Part shown: in pieces, positions 33,846 through 41,039 of the stretch
Position numbering within the stretch: position 1 is the stretch's first letter
Layout of the letters: every line of letters starts with the position of its first letter
NCBI GenBank assembly: GCA_902799345.1
Contig: CADBZW010000001.1
Location: forward strand, 62,001-126,000
DNA from: an uncultured Bacteroidia bacterium
Lineage (GTDB): Bacteria; Bacteroidota; Bacteroidia; Bacteroidales; F082
Length of the DNA: 64,000 bases
Direction of reading: 5' to 3'
The notes under the pieces: model-generated
Databases searched by the model: none
Seen by the model: only the letters and a program-made list of their open reading frames with translations
What the model was told of the DNA's origin: nothing
Position numbers and translations under genes: made by a program

Positions 33846-33870
33846 GAACGTTTGGGCGTTTTCGGTTTAT

Positions 33871-34872
33871 ATGTGGAGATTTGTAGATAATCGAGAAGTG
33901 GACGAAATGGCATGGGCTCGTTTGGCCCAAACTTCGTCTGTGGCTAATTGGTTCCAAACTAAGAAAGCCTACGATTTTTTTGATAGCCTTTCGTTCCTAG
34001 ATGCTTTTGTGTGTGGAGTGGAAAACGATGGCATATTAAAAGGCGTGGTTGTTGGTTATATTCAAAAAGATGGAGGCAGGATAAAGCAGTTCTTTTCTAG
34101 AAGGGCTATCATTTTGGGCGGGCCGTTGCTCGCCGATGATATTTCGGAGGATGAACTGACCTTACTACTTCAAGGTTTGGTTGAAAGGGTAGGGAAGAAA
34201 ACCATCTTCATTGAATTCCGCAACTTCAGTAACTATAGCCGATGGCGTAAGACTTTTGAACAATGTGGATTCCAATACCAACCGCATTATGATATCCATG
34301 TCGATACAACCTCATTGGAGGTGGTCGACGCACATCTGGGCAAAAGCAGAAAACGTGACATCCGTGTCTCCATGCGTGACGGTGTTTCAGTGGTGACGCG
34401 TCCGTCCATATCACAAGTCCGTGAGTATTATGGTATTTTGAAGACCTTATACGAAACCAAAGTCAAGACGCCGTTGTTTCCCTTGGAGTTTTTTGAGAAA
34501 CTGTCGGCACTCAACAATGCTGCTTTTTTGTTGGTGGAATATGCAGGCAAGATAGTCGGTGGAACGGTCTGCGTAGGCTTACCAGGCGTGGCCTTGTATG
34601 AGATGTATGCTTGTGGTGAGGATGGCGTGCATAAAACAATCTTCCCCTCCGAAGTGGCGACTTATGCAGGTTTACAATATGCAGCTGAAAACGACTATCC
34701 TAAATTTGACATGATGGGTGCGGGCAAACCGGATGACGGCGGCTATGGCGTTCGTGATTTCAAACTGAAGTTTGGCGGTGAACTGCTTGAATTAGGACGA
34801 TTTGACTATGTGAGCAAACCCATGCTGTATCAAGTTGGCAAATTGGGTGTTAAAATCCTAAAGAAACTATGA
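33871..34872 (+). CDS. FemAB/GNAT-like acyltransferase
   Basis: The N-terminal WARLAQTSSVANWFQTKKAYDFF and the double-GNAT C-terminal KSRKRDIRVSMRDG, FFEKLSALNNAAFLLVEYAGKIVGGTVCVGLP, YEMYACGEDG and GVRDFKLKFGGELLELGRF match the FemAB/peptidoglycan-bridge superfamily (GG at the second acyl site and the final KxGF-like block). FemAB enzymes transfer an amino acid from aminoacyl-tRNA; relatives in exopolysaccharide loci have unknown acyl donors. ATG 33871 is chosen because the 26 residues upstream overlap the previous gene and do not resemble the family start. Confidence 0.8.
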   Translation: MWRFVDNREVDEMAWARLAQTSSVANWFQTKKAYDFFDSLSFLDAFVCGVENDGILKGVVVGYIQKDGGRIKQFFSRRAIILGGPLLADDISEDELTLLLQGLVERVGKKTIFIEFRNFSNYSRWRKTFEQCGFQYQPHYDIHVDTTSLEVVDAHLGKSRKRDIRVSMRDGVSVVTRPSISQVREYYGILKTLYETKVKTPLFPLEFFEKLSALNNAAFLLVEYAGKIVGGTVCVGLPGVALYEMYACGEDGVHKTIFPSEVATYAGLQYAAENDYPKFDMMGAGKPDDGGYGVRDFKLKFGGELLELGRFDYVSKPMLYQVGKLGVKILKKL

Positions 34873-35954
34873 ATATCCTTATTGATATCAACCATCCAGC
34901 GCATGTGCACCTGCTTCGCAACGTCTATTTCCTGCTGACGCAAAACGGACATCAGGTAATGGTGGTGGTGAAGGAGATTCCTTCCGCAATGAAGTTGTTG
35001 GGCTTGTACGGAATCCCGTACCTCAATATAGGCAAGAAAGATGATGCCTTGATGAAAAAGGGCTTGGACCAATTGGTTTACGACCGTCGGTTGTTGAAGT
35101 TGGTTAGAGAGCACCACTTCGATATAGGTGTGGGCTCTTCCATCAACATTGCCCATGTGAGCAAGTTGTGCAAAATGAAGAGCATTATTTTGGACGACGA
35201 TGATGATGAGGTGGAACCCTTGTTTGCCAAATTTGGGCATCCCTTTGCCGATACCATTCTCAGCCCTGTTGATACGCCGAGGAAGTCAAAGAAAACCATT
35301 TATGTTAACGCCTATCACGAGTTGGCGTATCTCCATCCCAATCGTTTTACTCCCGACCCTTCCGTGTTGGACGATGCTGGCGTCAAGGCGGGTGAGCCTT
35401 ATTTTATCATGAGATTCAATGCCTTCAAGGCGCATCACGATGTGGGTGTGGTGGGACTGACCATTGAGAACAAAAGGCGTTTGGTGGACTGTCTGAAGGC
35501 CAAGGGCAAGGTGTTTATCACCACGGAACGGGATATTGATGACGAGTTCAAGCCATATCAGCTGAAGGTGTCGCCCGAAAAGGCCCATTCGCTGATGTAT
35601 TATGCCACGATGTTGGTGGGCGATAGCCAGACGATGACGTCTGAGGCTGCGATGCTGGGCACACCTGCCATTCGTTGCAATACCTTTGTGGGAAGAATCC
35701 ATTACTTGGAGGAAGAAGAACATAAGTATGGTCTTACCTACGGATTCCGCCCCGAACAGTCGGAAGCGATGTTCGCCAAGATTGACGAACTGCTTTCTAT
35801 GCCCAACCTCAAAGAGGAATGGAAAACTCGACGTCAAAAGATGCTATCGGAGAAGATTGACTATGCCCGGTTTTTGACTTGGTTCATCGAGAATTATCCC
35901 GAAAGCCAAAAGATAATGAGGGAAGATCCTGAATATCAGTTCAAATTCAAATAA
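34869..35954 (+). CDS. DUF354 family protein (GT-B-like)
   Basis: MNILIDINHPAHVHLLRNVYFLL, the hallmark start of DUF354, then DIGVGSSINIAHVSKLCKMKSIILDDDDDE, the deoxy-sugar site FIMRFNAFKAHHDVG and YYATMLVGDSQTMTSEAAMLGTPAIRC. The fold resembles UDP-GlcNAc 2-epimerase and GT-B transferases, so a glycosyltransferase or epimerase function is likely, but no activity is known to me for this family. It overlaps the FemAB-like gene by 4 bp. Confidence 0.85.
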   Translation: MNILIDINHPAHVHLLRNVYFLLTQNGHQVMVVVKEIPSAMKLLGLYGIPYLNIGKKDDALMKKGLDQLVYDRRLLKLVREHHFDIGVGSSINIAHVSKLCKMKSIILDDDDDEVEPLFAKFGHPFADTILSPVDTPRKSKKTIYVNAYHELAYLHPNRFTPDPSVLDDAGVKAGEPYFIMRFNAFKAHHDVGVVGLTIENKRRLVDCLKAKGKVFITTERDIDDEFKPYQLKVSPEKAHSLMYYATMLVGDSQTMTSEAAMLGTPAIRCNTFVGRIHYLEEEEHKYGLTYGFRPEQSEAMFAKIDELLSMPNLKEEWKTRRQKMLSEKIDYARFLTWFIENYPESQKIMREDPEYQFKFK

Positions 35955-35981
35955 TTTGTGGAAATTATCATTGGTTTTACC

Positions 35982-36776
35982 ATGGATTTTACCTTAGAGA
36001 AATATGACGAACTGCTTCATGCCTTGGATGACAATGGCTATCAGTTCCTTACCTTTGAGCAATATTGCACCCAAAAAGAAGCCTTGTCAGAGGTGAGGTT
36101 CGTCATCCTTCGCCACGACGTGGACCTAAAGGCTGAAAACTCGCTGGCTACAGCTAAAATCGAGCATGCGCTCGAAAAACAAGCCTCCTATTATTTTCGA
36201 GTGGTGGAGCAAAGTAATAAGCCTGAAATCATCAAGGCCATTGCAGCCAAGGGCCATGAGATAGGCTACCACTATGAGGATATGTCGCTTTGTGAGGGCA
36301 ATGCTGAAAATGCCATTTTGCATTTTGAAAAGCAGTTGAATTATTTCAGGCAGTTCTATTCCGTAAAGACCATTTGTATGCATGGCGCACCGCGCAGCCT
36401 TTATGACAGCCGGGACTTGTGGAAAACCTACGATTACCATGATTTTGGGATTATCGGGGAGCCCTATTATGATGTGGATTTTTCCAAGGTCTTTTATTTG
36501 ACCGACACGGGGCGGCGGTGGGATGGATTCCATGTCAGCGTCAGGGACAAGATTCCCACCTATCAAGACCAATGGATTGAAAAAGGATGGGTTTATCATG
36601 ATACAGACCAAATCATCGAGGCTGTTGAAGGCGGCTCGTTTCCCGATAGGGTGATGATGACGACCCACCCTCAGAGGTGGACTGACGAGAAGGGTGAATG
36701 GGTCGTGGAATTTGGACTGCAATCTATTAAGAATGTGGTAAAAAGAATGGTGATAAAACATCCCTTACGAGAATAA
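35982..36776 (+). CDS. polysaccharide deacetylase-like protein
   Basis: VRFVILRHDVDLKAENSL and ASYYFRV followed by AKGHEIGYHYED resemble the NodB fold: an HDVD metal site and an HxxGxH second motif, as in carbohydrate esterase 4 relatives. MHGAPRSLYD and a late MMTTHPQRW supply the remaining conserved His. It lacks a signal peptide, so its substrate may be a lipid-linked or nucleotide sugar inside the cell. ATG 35982 is favoured over a GTG at 35958 because the extra residues are not conserved-looking. Last gene before the wza promoter. Confidence 0.78.
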   Translation: MDFTLEKYDELLHALDDNGYQFLTFEQYCTQKEALSEVRFVILRHDVDLKAENSLATAKIEHALEKQASYYFRVVEQSNKPEIIKAIAAKGHEIGYHYEDMSLCEGNAENAILHFEKQLNYFRQFYSVKTICMHGAPRSLYDSRDLWKTYDYHDFGIIGEPYYDVDFSKVFYLTDTGRRWDGFHVSVRDKIPTYQDQWIEKGWVYHDTDQIIEAVEGGSFPDRVMMTTHPQRWTDEKGEWVVEFGLQSIKNVVKRMVIKHPLRE

Positions 36777-36780
36777 TTTG

Positions 36781-36788
36781 TATCTTTG
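36781..36788 (+). promoter_or_regulatory. -7 element of the wza-wzc-cpsB promoter
   Basis: TATCTTTG matches TAnnTTTG exactly and lies 34 bp before the wza start, just behind the preceding stop. No TTG is seen at the expected -33 distance, so strength or use of an activator is uncertain. Confidence 0.5.
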
Positions 36789-36822
36789 CACAATCAAATT
36801 GTAATAAAAATATTGTATCTAT

Positions 36823-37611
36823 ATGAAAATCAATAAATTAATTGTACTTTTTGCCTTGGTTGCTTTGGCCGTAGCTTCTTCATCATGTGTAACAGCCAAA
36901 AAGGTCCGGTATTTGCAGGACATGCCCAAGCAGGGTATGCCTATTAACGATAATCTAGAGGCAACGGTGGCTCCTTATGACGAACTTCGTATTCAAGTGC
37001 TTAGCAATACAGGGAAAGACGATGAACTACTGAAACCTTTTAATGCCATGCAGGGCCCCGGACAATCGGGAGGCGGAGGCAACAATAGTGGCTATCTTGT
37101 GGATGCCAATGGAAACATCGAATTCCCTGTTTTAGGTGAGATACATGTGGAAGGATTAACACGTCTGCAATTGCAGGATACTATTGCGTTCAGATTGGAG
37201 AGTGATGGATATATCAAGAATCCTTTGGTGGTAGCTCGTTTTTTGAATTTTAAGGTGTTCTTTTTGTCTAGTTCAGGAGGTAGGGTTATTAGTGTGGATA
37301 ACGAACGTTGCACATTCTTAGAGGCGTTGTCTATGGCTGGTGGACTGGATTGGTACACGCGTCGCGACCGTATCGGCGTAATGCGTGAGGTGGATGGGAA
37401 GCGGGTCATCCATTATATGGATCCTAGGTCCACTTCCATTTTTGATGATGACTTCTTTGTTTTGCAGCAAAACGACATCATCTTCACAGAGGAAATGGGT
37501 TATAAGTTCTTCAGCAATAACTTGAATACGGTATTGACTTTGATTACGTCTATTACTTCTTTGGTGTCGATTTATGCCTTGATAAGGACATTTATACCTC
37601 AAAAAGAATAA
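36823..37611 (+). CDS. wza: polysaccharide export outer-membrane lipoprotein (Wza family)
   Basis: A lipoprotein signal ends in ASSSC with C22 as the modified cysteine. Then come the Poly_export domain (APYDELRIQVLS, YLVDANGNIEFPVLGEIHVEGLTRLQLQDTI) and an SLBB-like segment (FLEALSMAGGL). The C-terminus holds a hydrophobic helix, NTVLTLITSITSLVSIYALIRTF, like the helix with which Wza crosses the outer membrane. It should form the outer-membrane channel for glycan export together with the wzc product next door. At 262 residues it is shorter than E. coli Wza (one SLBB fewer), as is common in Bacteroidota. Confidence 0.9.
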   Translation: MKINKLIVLFALVALAVASSSCVTAKKVRYLQDMPKQGMPINDNLEATVAPYDELRIQVLSNTGKDDELLKPFNAMQGPGQSGGGGNNSGYLVDANGNIEFPVLGEIHVEGLTRLQLQDTIAFRLESDGYIKNPLVVARFLNFKVFFLSSSGGRVISVDNERCTFLEALSMAGGLDWYTRRDRIGVMREVDGKRVIHYMDPRSTSIFDDDFFVLQQNDIIFTEEMGYKFFSNNLNTVLTLITSITSLVSIYALIRTFIPQKE

Positions 37612-37676
37612 TAATTGCGCTAGAAGAAAATCTGTTTTTGTTGTTTTTATTTTAATCATTATTTACTGAAAAGAAA

Positions 37677-40220
37677 ATGGCTACTGACAACGGCAATACG
37701 AACATGAGGCCCAACGACATGAATACGTTTTTCGATGAAAACGCAAACAGTGGCTTCAAATTTAAGGATTTGGTTTTCTTGGTTCTTCATAATTTGCCAT
37801 GGTTCGTGCTTTGTGCAACCATTGGCGGCCTGATTGCCTTCTACAATGTCCGAGGCAAGGAGAGAATCTATGCCAGTTCTTCTTCCATGTTGATCAAGAC
37901 CTTGGCCAATGGCGGCTCAGAGTCGTTCCGCGGTTCGGCACCTTTGAATTTGATTTCGGGTCCTGGACTCGTAGTGAGTACGGTGAACAACGAGGTGATG
38001 GTGCTGCGCTCGCAGGTGAACATGGAAAACATGGTGCGCCAACTCAACTTGTGTACCATGTATTCCTATAAGACCAAAATGTCGAGAAGAAACAAGGATT
38101 TATATAAGGAAGCTCCCGTTATAGTGTCGTTTCCTGAGATGGATGAAAATGGAGGAGCATCATTTAGCGTGAAACCTTTGGATCAAGAGTATGTGTTGCT
38201 GGATGATTTTGGTGAGGATATCCCTTCCATGAAAGTCAGGCTGAACGACACGGTGATTTCCCCTGTGGGTAAGGTTGTGGTAACTCCCACGTGGAAATAC
38301 AATGACTTCATTAATAATGCCGTTATGGTGCGTCATGTGCCATTGAAATCGGTTGCTGGTTCTTATCGTGGACGAATTAATGTGTCAAGAGATAGCGAGC
38401 GTAATGCCTTGTTGCGTCTGAATTTGAGAGATACTTCTCCGCTGAGAGCGGCTGATGTGCTCAACACTTTGATGGAAGTGTATAATCAGGAATCCATTGA
38501 TGACCAACAGCGTATTTTGAACTATACGGAAAAATTCATCAACGACCGTATTGAAATGTTGATGAGTGACATTGAAGAGTATGAGCAGTATTCTGTCGAC
38601 TTCAAGAAAGGTCACAACATTATTGACATGGGTAGCTATGGTGAGTCTTATGTTGCGAAAAGTAATGCTAAGACGGAAGAGGTGCAACAGCTTGAAGCCC
38701 AGAAGGACATGATGCGTTATGTTTTGAATTTTGTCAAGAATCACCAAGATCAGATTGTGCCTGTGGGTGTGGTGAAGGTTTCATCAGAAGCCGCAGCGGT
38801 CATCGCCAAATACAATGATAACTTGGTGAAGATTGAGAAGTATAAAGCGGACGGCACAATGAATAACCCTGTGGCTCAAAGTGTTGTTGAAGAGCAGGTT
38901 TCGCTTCACGCCAGCATCGTTTCCATTTTGGAAACCAGTTTGATGGGATTAGAGGATCGTATTCAGGCCGCCAACCGAGAAAGGAATATTGCCAACTCGC
39001 AAATCCAAACTGTTCCTGAGGCCCAAGTAGAATTTCAGTCGCTGGCTCGTATGCAAAACATCAAGGAACAGCTGTACCTCAACTTGCTGACCAAGCGTGA
39101 AGAGTTGATGATGACCAGTCCCCAACTGGAAGCAACGGGTAAAATCATCGATTATGCTTCGGCCAACTATAGCCCAGTGGCTCCTGATGAAAAACGCGCC
39201 ACATTAATCGGTATTCTGATTGGCTTGGCCATCCCGATTGTCATCATGCTGCTTCGCAATATGATGGATACGACTATTCATGATAGGGTGGATGTACAGA
39301 AGAGTTCCAATGTACCGTTCTTGGGTGACATACCTTATGACGGCGATGTGAAGGGCCATGTGGTCTCAGTGAAGGAGAATGGCCGAGACTCGCTTTCCGA
39401 GTCGTTCCGTCTTATCCGATCTAGCCTCGAATATATGAAAGACCGAAAGGAGGATGGCCATGTCATCATGTTCACTTCGTTCATGGTGTCATCGGGTAAG
39501 ACCTTCGTGTCCACCAATTTGGCCACGAGTTTTGCCTTGGCCACGAGAAAGACGGTCATCGTTGACTTGGATATCCGTAAAGGTACGCTGTTTAAGGTGT
39601 TTGGCGTCAATACCAGAGCGGGTGTCTCCAATTACCTGTCGGGTAAGACGGATAGCGTTGACGATATCATCCACTCCAGCCAGACCACGCCTAACCTTGA
39701 CATTATCTTCTCGGGTCCTGTGCCGCCCAACCCCGCCGAGTTGTTGATGAGTACACGCCTTGAGGATTTGATTGCCGAACTGCGTAAGCGTTACGAATAT
39801 ATCTTCTTGGATAACGTGCCGGTGGGTATGGTGGCCGACTCCGACATCGTGAAGCGTGTGGCCGATACCACCATCATGGTGCTGAGAGCGGGCACGACCG
39901 ACAAGCGTTTGCTCTTCGACGTTGACAAGTTCTATCACGATAACAAGTTCCCGAACCTCTGCGTGGTGTTGAACGGCGTGAGTAAGAGGAAGCGTGGCTA
40001 CGGCTACTATGGCTACGGATATGGCTACGGATATGGCTACGGATATGGCTACGGATATGGTTACGGCTACGGATATGGCTATGGCAGTGAAGAGGAGGAG
40101 AGGAAGAAAAACAGGAAATGGTATGAGAAATTGTATGATAAAATCTTCCCCAATCGTAAACATCATCACCATCATCGTTCACACGGCCACTTTAAGTCGG
40201 CAAATGACGGAAAGGCATAA
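37677..40220 (+). CDS. wzc: polysaccharide co-polymerase/BY-type tyrosine kinase (Wzc-like) with Tyr-Gly tail
   Basis: An 847-residue protein: N-terminal membrane segment near 34-54, Wzz-type periplasmic domain with coiled-coil to about 500, second membrane helix near 509-527, then the cytoplasmic kinase. The kinase has SESFRLIRSSLEY (oligomerisation motif, about 573), Walker A SSGKTF (about 603-612), Walker A' VDLDIRKGTL and Walker B YIFLDN. It controls chain length and export through cycles of autophosphorylation. Residues 774-802 are 15 tyrosines alternating with glycine, far more regular than the usual tyrosine cluster, followed by acidic and histidine-rich ends. The phosphatase gene is next. 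Confidence 0.92.
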   Translation: MATDNGNTNMRPNDMNTFFDENANSGFKFKDLVFLVLHNLPWFVLCATIGGLIAFYNVRGKERIYASSSSMLIKTLANGGSESFRGSAPLNLISGPGLVVSTVNNEVMVLRSQVNMENMVRQLNLCTMYSYKTKMSRRNKDLYKEAPVIVSFPEMDENGGASFSVKPLDQEYVLLDDFGEDIPSMKVRLNDTVISPVGKVVVTPTWKYNDFINNAVMVRHVPLKSVAGSYRGRINVSRDSERNALLRLNLRDTSPLRAADVLNTLMEVYNQESIDDQQRILNYTEKFINDRIEMLMSDIEEYEQYSVDFKKGHNIIDMGSYGESYVAKSNAKTEEVQQLEAQKDMMRYVLNFVKNHQDQIVPVGVVKVSSEAAAVIAKYNDNLVKIEKYKADGTMNNPVAQSVVEEQVSLHASIVSILETSLMGLEDRIQAANRERNIANSQIQTVPEAQVEFQSLARMQNIKEQLYLNLLTKREELMMTSPQLEATGKIIDYASANYSPVAPDEKRATLIGILIGLAIPIVIMLLRNMMDTTIHDRVDVQKSSNVPFLGDIPYDGDVKGHVVSVKENGRDSLSESFRLIRSSLEYMKDRKEDGHVIMFTSFMVSSGKTFVSTNLATSFALATRKTVIVDLDIRKGTLFKVFGVNTRAGVSNYLSGKTDSVDDIIHSSQTTPNLDIIFSGPVPPNPAELLMSTRLEDLIAELRKRYEYIFLDNVPVGMVADSDIVKRVADTTIMVLRAGTTDKRLLFDVDKFYHDNKFPNLCVVLNGVSKRKRGYGYYGYGYGYGYGYGYGYGYGYGYGYGYGSEEEERKKNRKWYEKLYDKIFPNRKHHHHHRSHGHFKSANDGKA
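39996..40082 (+). repeat. in-frame tandem repeat encoding the Tyr-Gly tail of Wzc
   Basis: Four perfect copies of the 12-mer GGCTACGGATAT (40011-40058) are flanked by variant copies, giving 29 codons of GYGYY plus twelve GY. Unit loss or gain keeps the frame, so the number of phosphorylatable tyrosines can vary between strains without breaking the kinase. Confidence 0.9.
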
Positions 40221-40226
40221 TTGAAT

Positions 40227-40961
40227 ATGTTCGGCTTTAGAAAGAAATATAGTTTACCGGAAGACTTCTTCCAAGGGGCTCATGACATCCATTGTCATTT
40301 GCTGCCCGGTGTCGACGATGGCTTCTCATCGGCTGAGAAATCATTGTACGCCTTGAAGAAACTGGAGGAACATGGCGTGAAAAAGATGATTCTCACACCT
40401 CACTTCATGAATAATTACCCGGAAAACAACCGCAAAAACATCTCCGCTGAGTTTGAGGTCTTTAAGGCTGAAGCAGAGAAAGCCTGCCAGATTGAGTTGC
40501 GATTGGGTGGTGAGTATATGCTAGAAGGCGGTTTCCCCGAACATTTCAAGCAAGGTTTCCTGACTTTGGATAAAGCGGGCACCCATGTGCTTTGCGAGAC
40601 CTCCTATATGATGTATGAGCAGAACTACACCAATATGCTCTACGACATCATGTGTGAGGAGCTGCAGCCAGTCATCGCGCATCCCGAACGCTATGAATAT
40701 GCAGGAAAGGATGTCTATCTGAGGTGGAAAGACAAACGCTACAAGTTCCAGATGAACCTGCTTTCGCTGGCGGGCGTGTATGGCGAGCCTGCCCGCGAGA
40801 AGGCACATTTCCTTTTGAACGAAGGGATGTATGACTATGTCGGTTCCGACATGCATGGTTTGGACAATTTCAGGCGTTTTCTCCCAGAGCTTAGGCTGAG
40901 AACGAAAGAAATTGACGCCATAGCGCAATTGCTAGAGAATAACAAGACACTGTTTGACTGA
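40227..40961 (+). CDS. cpsB: PHP-type protein-tyrosine phosphatase (CpsB/YwqE-like)
   Basis: HDIHCHLLPGVDDG (residues 19-32), MILTPHF, GGEYML, VIAHPERYEY and YDYVGSDMHG are the metal-binding motifs of PHP-fold phosphatases that remove phosphate from BY-kinase tyrosine tails. Its place right after wzc supports action on the Tyr-Gly tail. ATG 40227 is preferred over an in-frame TTG at 40221, which begins just after the wzc stop. It is the last gene of the polysaccharide locus. Confidence 0.92.
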   Translation: MFGFRKKYSLPEDFFQGAHDIHCHLLPGVDDGFSSAEKSLYALKKLEEHGVKKMILTPHFMNNYPENNRKNISAEFEVFKAEAEKACQIELRLGGEYMLEGGFPEHFKQGFLTLDKAGTHVLCETSYMMYEQNYTNMLYDIMCEELQPVIAHPERYEYAGKDVYLRWKDKRYKFQMNLLSLAGVYGEPAREKAHFLLNEGMYDYVGSDMHGLDNFRRFLPELRLRTKEIDAIAQLLENNKTLFD

Positions 40962-40985
40962 TCCCCAAAGGCTCAGCGACATAAA

Positions 40986-41020
40986 AAACAATCCCGATGG
41001 CATTGCCGTCGGGATTGTTT
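40986..41020 (+). terminator. strong bidirectional intrinsic terminator
   Basis: A 15-bp stem (arms 40986-41000 and 41006-41020, one G-T pair) with a 5-nt loop lies between the convergent cpsB and patatin genes. T-rich tracts follow on the + strand and, on the - strand, TTTTTTA follows the hairpin, so it can end transcription from both sides. Confidence 0.85.
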
Positions 41021-41039
41021 TGTTTATGGGTTTTGCTTG

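Noticed and set aside
39996-40082. Possible CRISPR-like repeat array.
   Set aside because: Units are 12 bp, contiguous, without spacers, and encode protein in frame.
39489-40175. Open - strand frame with Val-Ala-Ile repeats opposite the Wzc tail.
   Set aside because: The repeats merely reflect the 12-bp Tyr-Gly array on the + strand.
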